Source of the DNA: Sphingomonas sp. CFBP 13720
GTDB taxonomy: Bacteria > Pseudomonadota > Alphaproteobacteria > Sphingomonadales > Sphingomonadaceae
DNA length: 64,000 nucleotides
NCBI RefSeq assembly: GCF_014842075.1
Contig: NZ_JACYVA010000004.1
Coordinates: forward strand, 248,001 to 312,000
Reading direction: 5' to 3'
Of this stretch, positions 36,700-44,867 are shown piece by piece; position 1 is the stretch's first letter, and the number at the start of each line of letters is the position of its first letter. Position numbers and translations under genes: made by a program. The notes beneath the pieces are model-generated. The model had not been told where the DNA came from and did no database searches. It saw only the letters and a program-made list of their open reading frames with translations.

Positions 36700-38760
36700 T
36701 CAAATATTTGACTTAGAGCGCGGTTCTCGTCGGCCCGTTCCATGCTTTAGTCGCGCAATTGGCCTAATGTTGATTAGCTGGCTGGGTTGGATATGCGCGG
36801 TCATGGGCGTCAATAGCTGTAGTGCGTCGAGCTTGATAGAAAGCTCTGCCTCCTCGTCATAGGTGCGCGCGGTTTCCGTTTCGCCTTCATGGCCAAACAG
36901 ATCGCAGCGGACTTCGCTGGCGACACGTCCCTTCAAAAGGGTGGTGGCTAAGCCGCGAAAACTGTGCACGTCCTTGTCTTTAAATGCACCGCCAACGCGG
37001 TGGCGCCACGACGTGCCATCGGGAAAGGCCCACTGCCGCAGCGGCTTGAAAATTGACTTGTAGAACGTTCCGGCAAAAGTGGTCGATCCCGATGACTTCA
37101 TTTCCGGGAACAGCAGCGTGCAACCCGCTGCTCGCAATTCCGTCACGTAATCAATGAACCCGAGGCGGATCAGTTCGGGATGAATCGGCAACCTCCGGAT
37201 CGACTGAATGTTCTTGAGCGCGCGATCTTCGGTATAGTCGATCAGGAAGTAGGGGATCGGTTCCAGTTCGTGCACCTCCGCCAGCCCCAATCCGGCGAGT
37301 TCCGAACTGCGACCGCCATACAAGGGCAGCATGAGCGGCATCCAGTACCAGGCGTCGTGAATGATCTCGGTGCCCGGTTTCAGGCGGCGGTCGATCCCTG
37401 CCGCGCCTGTCCAGACCGGTGCGGACAAAAGCTCGGCGACCTCCTGTATCGTCCAATTGGCTCGCTTGTCGCGATCTCGTTTTTTTGCCTTGCGCGATGT
37501 CTTGCCTATGCCGGCTCGTGCCACCGTGAAAGAAAGCGGCTTCGCCGGCCGATGGGCTTCCGGATCGTCATCCTCGCCTGCCGCATGGGCGAGAACGGCC
37601 GTGACCCATGTCAGGTGCTTGTTGATGGTCGCTTGGCTGATGCCGATATCGGTCGGTGGCATGGTTGCCGCCCGCATCAAGCTGGCAGCGATGCCGCCGG
37701 CTTGCTCTTCGCGGGTGCGGCCCCAGCGATTCGGCAACGACCGACACAGGGTCGTGAAAGAGCGGAGGTGCGACTGCTCCAAGTCTTCGATGTAGATGCC
37801 GCTGCCGCAGGCATGATCGAACAGCCGCAATGCTGTGCGCACCTGCTTCATCGAGTCCGCGTCCCAGGCGCCGGCTTTCTGATAGGCCGTGACGCATTCC
37901 TCGGCCGCGTCGAGCAGGCGCTTCTTCGGGCGCTTCAGAGCCGGTGATGGGGGCGCCTCATTAATGTCGACAGCTTCCCGTGCCGTCGGCGCGGATTGCT
38001 CTGGGTTCAATGCAGTCGACGAAACGGGTCGTCGCTCGGCTTGTTCGAAGGCGAATGGCGTATCATCGACCAATGCCTCGTCGATCCATTGCGCCATGTC
38101 GTCGTCGCCAACGGGGAGGCGGGCAGTTGCCTCGCGGCATGCCGACGCACGAGCCGAGCAGATCGTCCGCGCCATCCGCGCGAGGTTGTCCCGCGTGGAG
38201 GCGATGCCGAATGCCTCACTGTAGCTGTCGAGCTGCGCCTTCGAAACCGGATTACCGTTCTGGAGATCGAACACGAGATCCGCCACTGCCTTCGCGCGCT
38301 CCTCGCTCCAGCCGGCATCGATCAATCGGTCATGCTCGTCTGGTGTCCAGCGTGCTTCGACGCCCTTGTGCCCAGGGAACGCCCAGGCTTCAGCATAGAT
38401 GGAATTGATCGTGGCGTGATCTTCCGACCGGGCGGGGCTGCCGACCTGATCCTGCTCGATACGCTGCAACTGCCAGCGCAGGGCATCGCTGAACACCCGC
38501 TTCAGCTGATCGGGGGTCAGCCCCGTCGATTGACCATAGGCCACACGCAAACTCTCGACCGTCGCACCAAGTCTGTCTGCCATACACCGGGCGCGTTGAT
38601 AATTCCCTGTGCCGAGCGACAGGGATAGCGGCACCGCCGCGCCGGCCACGGTGATCTTCCTGCGCCAGTGATAGCTGCCACCGCGCAGCTTGAGGTTCGG
38701 TAAGCCCAATCCATCGCCCCCAATGGGTACAACGATGGGTACAGTCGTGGGTACAACCAT
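36700..38760 (-). CDS. Site-specific tyrosine recombinase (integrase)
   Basis: 686 residues, long for the family. An N-terminal region of about 330 residues contains a DUF6538-like start (LKLRGGSYHWRRKITV, LSLGTGNYQRAR), followed by a core-binding domain and a catalytic domain with the full R-H-x-x-R-H-Y set: Arg in LYGGRSSELAGL, HxxR in HSFRGLATTLLKG, His in LFGHEGETE, Tyr in RTYDEEAE. The start is 48 bases from the 3' end of tRNA-Pro(UGG), the typical place for a tRNA-targeting integrase. The N-terminal residues come from three tandem 12-bp repeats. No weak point suggests loss of function. Confidence 0.92.
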   Translation of the reverse strand: MVVPTTVPIVVPIGGDGLGLPNLKLRGGSYHWRRKITVAGAAVPLSLSLGTGNYQRARCMADRLGATVESLRVAYGQSTGLTPDQLKRVFSDALRWQLQRIEQDQVGSPARSEDHATINSIYAEAWAFPGHKGVEARWTPDEHDRLIDAGWSEERAKAVADLVFDLQNGNPVSKAQLDSYSEAFGIASTRDNLARMARTICSARASACREATARLPVGDDDMAQWIDEALVDDTPFAFEQAERRPVSSTALNPEQSAPTAREAVDINEAPPSPALKRPKKRLLDAAEECVTAYQKAGAWDADSMKQVRTALRLFDHACGSGIYIEDLEQSHLRSFTTLCRSLPNRWGRTREEQAGGIAASLMRAATMPPTDIGISQATINKHLTWVTAVLAHAAGEDDDPEAHRPAKPLSFTVARAGIGKTSRKAKKRDRDKRANWTIQEVAELLSAPVWTGAAGIDRRLKPGTEIIHDAWYWMPLMLPLYGGRSSELAGLGLAEVHELEPIPYFLIDYTEDRALKNIQSIRRLPIHPELIRLGFIDYVTELRAAGCTLLFPEMKSSGSTTFAGTFYKSIFKPLRQWAFPDGTSWRHRVGGAFKDKDVHSFRGLATTLLKGRVASEVRCDLFGHEGETETARTYDEEAELSIKLDALQLLTPMTAHIQPSQLINIRPIARLKHGTGRREPRSKSNI
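38724..38759. repeat. Three tandem 12-bp repeats at the integrase start
   Basis: TGGGTACAACGA, TGGGTACAGTCG and TGGGTACAACCA follow one another at exactly 12-bp spacing, at the 5' end of the integrase frame. They encode a Val-Val-Pro-type repeat and lie between the tRNA and the integrase, so they could also be arm-type recombinase sites. Confidence 0.85.
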
Positions 38761-38806
38761 TCCCGATCGCCATGTTAGCGACGAGAAATCAATTACTTAG
38801 CGGATG

Positions 38807-38884
<78 letters not shown>

Positions 38885-38928
38885 ACGATGTTCGTGCCCT
38901 AGGCGCAATGGCGACGCGGCACAAGCGC

Positions 38929-39004
38929 TGGTGGGCCCGGCAGGACTCGAACCCGCAACCTAGCCGTTATGAGCGGCCAGCTCTAACCATTGAGCTACAG
39001 GCCC
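38929..39004 (-). tRNA. tRNA with CAU anticodon, probably tRNA-Ile2
   Basis: Minus strand. Acceptor GGGCCTG pairs with CGGGCCC; anticodon loop CTCATAA; T arm GGGTTCGAGTC; CCA is encoded. The D-loop TCAATGGTTAGAGC and acceptor resemble the isoleucine tRNA whose C34 is changed to lysidine by TilS more than elongator tRNA-Met, but CAU alone does not decide between Ile2 and Met. Confidence 0.85.
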
Positions 39005-39124
39005 CGCCAGCCGCGAACCGATAGCGTCGGCGTCCCGCAATGCGCAAGTGTCTTGATCGTCGCCGCATTCATGCCATGTTCGCGCCTCCGGTCGGGCAGT
39101 TCGCATACGCAGCATGACGACACG

Positions 39125-39153
39125 AAAAAGGGCGCCCCGTTGCCGGGACGCCC
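39125..39153 (-). terminator. Rho-independent terminator with T-run
   Basis: Read on the minus strand: a 10-bp stem (39153-39144 with 39139-39130, one G-T pair), a four-base GCAA loop and a run of five T (39129-39125). It follows the small lipoprotein gene and the long hairpin at 39162-39199. Confidence 0.85.
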
Positions 39154-39161
39154 TGATCGTT

Positions 39162-39199
39162 ATTCCATGTCCGGTGCCGTTCGGCACCGGACATGGAAT
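39162..39199. terminator. 17-bp perfect hairpin at the lipoprotein stop codon
   Basis: ATTCCATGTCCGGTGCC (39162-39178) pairs perfectly with its complement at 39183-39199 over a 4-base loop. One base of the TAA stop is inside the stem. It may be a first terminator stem or a 3' protector; a true T-run terminator follows 9 bases later. Confidence 0.7.
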
Positions 39200-39447
39200 T
39201 ACATGCCGTTGTGCTCGCCGGCGTTCTCGATCGCATCCGATGCGTCTTCGGCGTTTTCCGAAGCGTTGATCAGGTCGGCAGCAACTGCCTCGTTCGAGGT
39301 GTTCTCAGCGAGTGCTTCGAGGTTGTCGGCCTGCATTTCCAGGTTGTCCGAAGCGGCGTCGGCTGCGTTGTCGGCCGGGGTGTTCTTGCAAGCGGCAACC
39401 GACAGCAGGGCAGCGGCAGCAGCGGCGACGAGGGCGATCTTCTTCAT
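39199..39447 (-). CDS. Small acidic Ala/Asn/Asp-rich lipoprotein
   Basis: 82 residues. Signal MKKIALVAAAAAALLSVAAC with lipobox VAAC, then a low-complexity acidic chain (NTPADNAADAASDNLEMQAD, ENTSNEAVAADLINASENA). It starts after GGGAGCT at 39460. Predicted to be anchored in a membrane by lipid at the Cys. No known fold; such short lipoproteins are common in sphingomonads and may be structural or stress proteins. Two terminator hairpins follow it, so it is likely a strongly expressed single gene. Confidence 0.8.
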   Translation of the reverse strand: MKKIALVAAAAAALLSVAACKNTPADNAADAASDNLEMQADNLEALAENTSNEAVAADLINASENAEDASDAIENAGEHNGM

Positions 39448-39588
39448 GCGGGTAGCTCCCAGATAGTGAACCATTTCGCGTCCAACCGGCGTCACCGCCG
39501 TCGCGAAGTTGCCGCAATAGCGTACGCTGCGCTGCCGTCAACGTCCAATTGTGGCAGGAATGCGGCTTTGCGACGGGTGGTGAAGCGT

Positions 39589-40956
39589 TCACGGGGTGCG
39601 ACGAACTGGTCCGATATCCTCTGGCGCGTTGGCGACGACGGCCAGCATCGCGGTCCATGCCGCTACGTTTTGCTGGAGTTGCACCGGATCGATCTTGTCC
39701 AGCGTATCGTCGGGAGTGTGGTGCAGATCGAAATAGCGCAGGCCCGATTGCGCCAGATCGACCGCCGCCACGCCGGTTGCCAGCGTCGGCCCGATATCGG
39801 TCCCGTCGCCCGCGAACGCCGACCCGCGCGCAATGCCGAGCGGGGCGAGGGCCGTGCCGAGTCGGTCGGCGATCGCTCCCGCCGACTCGGGCAGCGCGAC
39901 GTCGAACTTCCAGATGCGGTCGGCACCGAAGTCGCTTTCGGCGGCCAACGCGTGGCGTTCGCCCTTGTGCGCCAGCGCATAGGCGGTGCCGCCGAACCCG
40001 CCGACTTCCTCCGCACCGAACCATACGACGCGGATCGTGCGTCGTGGCCGGCCGGCATCCATGATCCGCTTCGCGGCGGCGGCGGTGATGGCGACCCCGG
40101 CGGCATCGTCGAACGCGCCGGTGCCCAGATCCCAGCTGTCGAGATGTCCGCCGACCAGCACGATTCCGGCCGACGGGTCACGCCCCGGCACCTCCCCCAC
40201 GACATTGCCCGATTCGCGCATGCCGATCTGGCGTGGCGTCAGCACCAGCCGCAACCGCACCGGCTTGCCGCGCTTCAACACGCGTTCGAGCTGTTCGGCA
40301 TCGGGGATCGACAGCGCGCCCGCCGGGATCGGCGTGACGCCGGCCGGGAACGACGTGCCCCCGGCATGCGGGTTGCGATGATAGTCGGTCCCGATCGACC
40401 GGATGACGATCGCCGCCGCGCCCTTTTGCGCCGCGATGCCGGGACCGGCGCGACGGACCTGTCCGAACGGACCATAGCTCGATCCGTCCTGCGTCGCGGT
40501 CATCGCATGGCTGACGAACGCGATCTTGCCCCTCAAGCTACCCGCAGGCACGGCCTTCAGGTCGTCCAGCGTCGGGAAATAGACGATCTCCGCCTCGATC
40601 CCGGCAGCGGGCGTCGCGCCCGAATTGCCCAGCGCGGTCACGGCGAGGTTCTGCGGGAAGGGGGCGACGATGCTGGCGGTCTCCGCCCCGCGCACCCATA
40701 CCGGCATCTGATAGGGTTCGATGCGCACGTTTTTGAAGCCAAGTGCCTTCATCTTCGCCACCGCCCATGTCCGGGCGCGCGCTTCGTCCGGCGTGCCGGC
40801 CAGCCGCGCGCCGATTTCGGTCGTCAGCCCTTCGGTGATGTCCCACGCGACCTGATCGGTCAGCGCGGCGTCGCGCAGACGGGCAACCTCCGCGGGGGAG
40901 GATTGCGCCAGCGCTGGCAGGGGAAGGGCGAGGGCAGCGAGAAGCAAGGCGCGCAT
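39589..40956 (-). CDS. M28-family metallopeptidase with PA domain
   Basis: 455 residues, signal peptide MRALLLAALALPLPALA. A protease-associated domain insert is seen near residues 130-230 (PAGSLRGKIAFVSHAM, AAQKGAAAIVIRSIGTD). The M28 zinc site: VLVGGHLDSWDLGTGAFDDA (His and Asp ligands), AEEVGGFGG (Glu), FDLHHTPDDTLDKI (last His). Predicted to be a secreted or periplasmic aminopeptidase or carboxypeptidase. Its start is 163 bases from ettA, divergent. Confidence 0.92.
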   Translation of the reverse strand: MRALLLAALALPLPALAQSSPAEVARLRDAALTDQVAWDITEGLTTEIGARLAGTPDEARARTWAVAKMKALGFKNVRIEPYQMPVWVRGAETASIVAPFPQNLAVTALGNSGATPAAGIEAEIVYFPTLDDLKAVPAGSLRGKIAFVSHAMTATQDGSSYGPFGQVRRAGPGIAAQKGAAAIVIRSIGTDYHRNPHAGGTSFPAGVTPIPAGALSIPDAEQLERVLKRGKPVRLRLVLTPRQIGMRESGNVVGEVPGRDPSAGIVLVGGHLDSWDLGTGAFDDAAGVAITAAAAKRIMDAGRPRRTIRVVWFGAEEVGGFGGTAYALAHKGERHALAAESDFGADRIWKFDVALPESAGAIADRLGTALAPLGIARGSAFAGDGTDIGPTLATGVAAVDLAQSGLRYFDLHHTPDDTLDKIDPVQLQQNVAAWTAMLAVVANAPEDIGPVRRTP

Positions 40957-41119
40957 CGGGTTCTCCGGTTGGGTGTACGCCACGTGCCCCAGCCGGATTC
41001 TTCCTGCAACGCAAAGATGCATGCGGCCATGACGCAGCGGCGTCCGCGTTGCCAATCCGCCGGGTGATCGCTACATCGCGGCGGACTTTCTTCCAGACGA
41101 TCGAACGGAGCCTTCGGCA

Positions 41120-42799
41120 ATGGCCGTGCAGTACAGCTATGTGATGAAGGGTTTGTCCAAGACCTTTCCCGGCGCGAACAAGCCGGTGCTCAACAACATC
41201 CACCTGCAGTTCCTGCCCGACGCGAAGATCGCGATCATCGGGCCGAACGGCGCGGGTAAATCCACGCTGATGAAGATCATGGCCGGCATGGATACCGAGT
41301 TCGTCGGAGAGGCGTGGGCGGCCGAGGGGGTCAAGGTCGGCTATCTGGCGCAGGAGCCGAAGCTCGATCCGACCAAGAACGTGATCGACAACGTCAAGGA
41401 CGGGGTGCGCCCGGTCGCCGATCTGGTCGATCGCTTCAACGCCATTTCGGCGGAGATGGGCGATCCGCAGGACGACACCGATTTCGACAAGCTGCTCGAA
41501 GAGATGGGCGAGCTTCAGGCGAAGATCGATGCGGTCGACGGCTGGAGCCTCGACAACCAGCTTGAAATCGCGATGGAAGCGCTGCGCTGCCCGCCGGGCG
41601 ATGCGTCGGTCGAAAACCTGTCGGGTGGTGAGAAGCGTCGCGTGGCGCTGTGCAAGCTGCTGCTCGAAAAGCCGCAGATCCTGCTGCTCGACGAACCGAC
41701 CAACCATCTCGACGCCGAAAGTGTCGGCTGGCTCGAAAACTATCTCAAGGAATATACCGGTAACGTCATTCTCGTGACGCACGACCGCTACTTCCTCGAC
41801 AACGTCGTCAACTGGGTGCTCGAACTCGATCGCGGGCGGTATTACACCTACGAATCCAACTATTCCGGCTATCTGGAAAAGAAGGCCAAGCGGCTGGAGC
41901 AGGAAGAGCGCGAGGAGCAGGGCAAGGCCAAGGCGATCCAGGACGAGCTGGCGTGGATGCGTCAGACGCCCAAGGCGCGCCAGACCAAGTCCAAGGCCCG
42001 CATCCGTGCGTTCGACGAACTGGTCAAGAACCAGGAAAACCGCGCGGTCGGCAAGGCGCAGATCCTGATCCAGATTCCCGAGCGACTGGGTGGCAAGGTG
42101 ATCGAGGCCGAAGGGCTGACGAAATCCTATGGCGACAAGCTGTTGTTCGAGAATCTTGACTTCAACCTGCCGCCGGGCGGCATCGTCGGCGTGATCGGCC
42201 CCAACGGCGCTGGTAAATCGACGCTGTTCAAGCTCATCACCGGGCAGGAACAGCCCGATGGCGGCAAGATCGAGATCGGTCAGACGGTCAAGCTGGGCTA
42301 TGTCGACCAGTCGCGCGACGACCTCGATCCCAACAAGAACGTGTGGGAAGAAGTGTCGGACGGGCTGGATATCTTCCGCTTCGGCAAGCAGGAACTGGGC
42401 ACGCGGGCGTATGTCGGCGCGTTCAATTTCAAGGGGCAGGACCAGCAGAAGAAGGTCGGTCAATTGTCGGGCGGTGAACGCAACCGCGTCCACATCGCCA
42501 AGATGCTGAAGGAGGGCGGCAACGTCCTGCTGCTCGACGAACCGACCAACGATCTGGACGTCGAGACGCTGCGCGCACTGGAGGAGGCGCTGGAATCCTT
42601 CGCTGGTTGCGCGGTGGTCATCAGCCATGACCGCTTCTTCCTCGATCGCCTCTGCACGCACATCCTCGCGTTCGAGGGCGACAGCCACGTCGAGTGGTTC
42701 GAAGGCAATTTCGAAGCCTATGAGGAAGACAAGCGTCGCCGTATGGGCGCCGCCGCCGACCGCCCGACACGGCTGGCGTACAAGAAGCTTACCCGCTGA
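41120..42799 (+). CDS. ettA: Energy-dependent translational throttle protein EttA (ABC-F)
   Basis: 559 residues with two ABC domains and no membrane part. Walker A twice (IIGPNGAGKSTLMKI, VIGPNGAGKSTLFKL), signature motifs LSGGEKRRVALCKLL and LSGGERNRVHIAKML, and Walker B LLLDEPTNHLDAESV and LLLDEPTNDLDVETL. The interdomain linker (KRLEQEEREEQGKAKAI) contains the P-site-tRNA interaction motif. EttA gates the first elongation cycle by ATP/ADP level. The stop overlaps a mini-ORF leading to the next gene. Confidence 0.97.
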   Translation: MAVQYSYVMKGLSKTFPGANKPVLNNIHLQFLPDAKIAIIGPNGAGKSTLMKIMAGMDTEFVGEAWAAEGVKVGYLAQEPKLDPTKNVIDNVKDGVRPVADLVDRFNAISAEMGDPQDDTDFDKLLEEMGELQAKIDAVDGWSLDNQLEIAMEALRCPPGDASVENLSGGEKRRVALCKLLLEKPQILLLDEPTNHLDAESVGWLENYLKEYTGNVILVTHDRYFLDNVVNWVLELDRGRYYTYESNYSGYLEKKAKRLEQEEREEQGKAKAIQDELAWMRQTPKARQTKSKARIRAFDELVKNQENRAVGKAQILIQIPERLGGKVIEAEGLTKSYGDKLLFENLDFNLPPGGIVGVIGPNGAGKSTLFKLITGQEQPDGGKIEIGQTVKLGYVDQSRDDLDPNKNVWEEVSDGLDIFRFGKQELGTRAYVGAFNFKGQDQQKKVGQLSGGERNRVHIAKMLKEGGNVLLLDEPTNDLDVETLRALEEALESFAGCAVVISHDRFFLDRLCTHILAFEGDSHVEWFEGNFEAYEEDKRRRMGAAADRPTRLAYKKLTR

Positions 42800-42807
42800 T
42801 GCGGCCC

Positions 42808-42849
42808 CGCCCGGTCCGTGCCGCATGATCGATGCGGACGGACCGGGCG
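42808..42849 (+). promoter_or_regulatory. 18-bp hairpin enclosing the start codon of the next gene
   Basis: Outer stem CGCCCGGTCCGT with ACGGACCGGGCG and inner stem CCGCAT with ATGCGG, one bulged G, loop GATCG. The ATG at 42825 is in the inner stem. It could be the ettA terminator or a structure limiting translation of the downstream gene. Confidence 0.6.
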
Positions 42850-43256
42850 CGATCGCCGACGTCGAACGGGTGCGGGGTCTGCTGGTCGACGCCGCCCGCG
42901 ATGCGCGGGCGATGACCTATTCCGAACTGCTGCTGGCGCTCGGCCACCGCTTTACCCGGCCGAAGATGCGCGCGCTGTGCCGGACGCTGGACGCGATCGA
43001 TGCGGCGGGGGAAGCGCGGGGCGAGCCGGGCCTTGCGGTACTGGTCGTGCGTCAATCCGACAGTCTGCCGGGGCAGGGCTGGTGGATCGATACCGGCGTG
43101 CGGGACGCCTATGCCGGCGCGTGGACCGGCAGCGAGGCCGCCACGTTCGTCCGGCAACGGCAGGCCGCCGCATTCCGATACTGGCAGGATCGTCGGGGCG
43201 ACGACCGGACAGCCGATCCGCCGCCCGGAACTTCGCCCTCCGTCAGATCCGCTTGA
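42825..43256 (+). CDS. Conserved-looking hypothetical protein
   Basis: 143 residues, start MIDADGPGAIADVERVRGLL. N-terminal part is helical with TYSELLLALGHRFTRPKMRA and DAIDAAGEARGEPGLAVLVV; a Trp/Gly motif LPGQGWWIDTGV follows, then a basic tail FRYWQDRRGDDR. No family recognised. It may be translated by coupling: ettA stop and a 9-codon ORF (42799-42828) overlap each other, and that ORF's TGA overlaps this ATG. Its 3' end overlaps the convergent NYN gene by 14 bases. Confidence 0.7.
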   Translation: MIDADGPGAIADVERVRGLLVDAARDARAMTYSELLLALGHRFTRPKMRALCRTLDAIDAAGEARGEPGLAVLVVRQSDSLPGQGWWIDTGVRDAYAGAWTGSEAATFVRQRQAAAFRYWQDRRGDDRTADPPPGTSPSVRSA

Positions 43257-44019
43257 CGAAAATCCCGGTGTCGCGGCGCTCGACGTCGAATTCCTTCACC
43301 TGTTCGATCAGGTCGGACAACCGCTTGAACCCATAGTTGCGCGTGTCGAAGCTCGACCGGTTCGCGGCGCGCTGTCCGACCTCGCCGAGGCTGGCGAAAC
43401 CGCGCTTGTCGACCCGCGATGCGTCATACGCATCCGACAGCAGTTTCACGAACGCCGCATCGACCTTCTGCTTAGTGCGTGCCGGGGCGGGGGTGGGCTT
43501 GACCGGAACCGCCGCGACCGGAGCCGTCCCGCCGATGATCGGCGGCGGCAGCGGCATGTTCGCGACATCCTCGACGTCGAGCGACTGCACGTCGATGAAG
43601 CGGGTGCAGCTTTCGCGGAACCCTTCGGGCGTGCGGTCGGTGCCGAAGCCATAGACCGGAACGCCTTCCTGCCGGATGCGCTGCGCCAGCGGCATGAAGT
43701 CGCTGTCCGAGGACATGATGCCGAACCCGGTGATCCGCCCGCGCAGCAACAGGTCCATTGCGTCGATGGTCATGCGCATGTCGGTCGCGTTCTTGCCCTT
43801 GGTGATGTCGAACTGCTGGAACGGTTCGATGCCGTGGCGCATCAACAGCGCCTTCCAGCTTTTCAGCCCCGGCTTCTCCCAGTTGCCATAGGCGCGACGG
43901 ACGTTGACCGTGCCGAATTCGGCGAGGACGGTCAGCACCGAATCGAGGTAGGCGGCGCCGGCATTGTCGGCATCGATGAGCAACGCGACGTTGCCGGTGG
44001 GAGCGGAATGATTGGACAT
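43243..44019 (-). CDS. NYN-domain ribonuclease-like protein with OST-HTH/LOTUS domain
   Basis: 258 residues. An N-terminal NYN (PIN-like) domain: NVALLIDADNAGAAYLDSVL (catalytic Asp), YGNWEKPGLKSW, KNATDMRMTIDAMDLLL, GIMSSDSDFMPLAQRIRQEG with acidic residues of the metal site. A Pro-rich linker leads to a C-terminal OST-HTH/LOTUS-like module near residue 185 (AFVKLLSDAYDASRVDKRGF, LGEVGQRAANRSSFD). This combination suggests RNA binding and cleavage. Target RNA is unknown. The start is set at 44019; an ATG at 44076 is possible but lacks support. Confidence 0.87.
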   Translation of the reverse strand: MSNHSAPTGNVALLIDADNAGAAYLDSVLTVLAEFGTVNVRRAYGNWEKPGLKSWKALLMRHGIEPFQQFDITKGKNATDMRMTIDAMDLLLRGRITGFGIMSSDSDFMPLAQRIRQEGVPVYGFGTDRTPEGFRESCTRFIDVQSLDVEDVANMPLPPPIIGGTAPVAAVPVKPTPAPARTKQKVDAAFVKLLSDAYDASRVDKRGFASLGEVGQRAANRSSFDTRNYGFKRLSDLIEQVKEFDVERRDTGIFVKRI

Positions 44020-44186
44020 GCACCCGTCTATCGCCTCGCCGAACGATAGGCGACCAAAACCGTCAGTCCATATCATTGCGACGATGATGCCTTTACGTCA
44101 TGCGTGTCCGTACAGCACCGGCCGGTGCAATTGTGCGGGTCGGCACAACAGGCGGAATGACCACAGCACCGGAAACACGCCGCGTC

Positions 44187-44732
44187 TCAACACTTGCTGG
44201 GTGCAGCCATCGTTCGGTCGGGCATGGCGGACGGAGCATAGACGACGGCTTCGGTCATTGCCTTTCGCCAGTCGGACTCAGCCGACGGCGGACATGGTTC
44301 GGCGATCTGCTGTAACAGTGTCGGGGAGCCGACCGTTACGTTCAGGCGCAGCAATGGCTGCCCACCCTCCGGTCGGGCAACCTCCATCGATGCCTTTCCC
44401 ATAGCACCGATCCGCATTCTCGGCATCGATACGGGTATCCATCGTCCGTTCTCTTCGGCGAACAACTCCATCGCGACGTCCGCTACGATACGACCGGCAA
44501 CGGCCGTCCGTGTCAGTACGACGCGCATCGAATATCCGTGGACCCGATCGACCGAGATGATCGCCGGCCGGTCATACATCAGGCTAAGGTGCGGCGTACC
44601 AAGGGTACGTTCCTTGTACACGATGTCGATCTGCACCGGAACGGCAACGGTCGGCGGCGGGTCCAACTGCGATGCATGCGACGACGCGCTGACAAGGACG
44701 GTAACGGCAAGTATCGCGAAATATCGTCTCAT
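44187..44732 (-). CDS. Secreted protein of unknown function
   Basis: 181 residues, signal peptide MRRYFAILAVTVLVSASSHA. The mature part is beta-rich (VAVPVQIDIVYKERTLGTPH, SMRVVLTRTAVAGRIVADV) with one C-terminal Cys pair (PCPPSAE, APSKC). I do not recognise a family. An ATG 69 bases further upstream is in frame but would add a non-secretory segment. A weak ribosome site makes the start uncertain. Confidence 0.65.
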   Translation of the reverse strand: MRRYFAILAVTVLVSASSHASQLDPPPTVAVPVQIDIVYKERTLGTPHLSLMYDRPAIISVDRVHGYSMRVVLTRTAVAGRIVADVAMELFAEENGRWIPVSMPRMRIGAMGKASMEVARPEGGQPLLRLNVTVGSPTLLQQIAEPCPPSAESDWRKAMTEAVVYAPSAMPDRTMAAPSKC

Positions 44733-44867
44733 AAGTATGAAGATATTCACTGCCTGATCCCCCATGTCGAACATGACGGGATCAAGGATATATTGCTGCA
44801 ACGGCAGGGCCGCCAGTTACGACAGCGTAACCAGCCTATCGTATGATCGAACGTCCGCCCCGCACCT

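Noticed and set aside
40538-42826. 762-residue minus-strand ORF opposite ettA and partly the M28 gene
   Set aside because: Shadow of ettA; repeated coiled-like words arise from the complementary codons.
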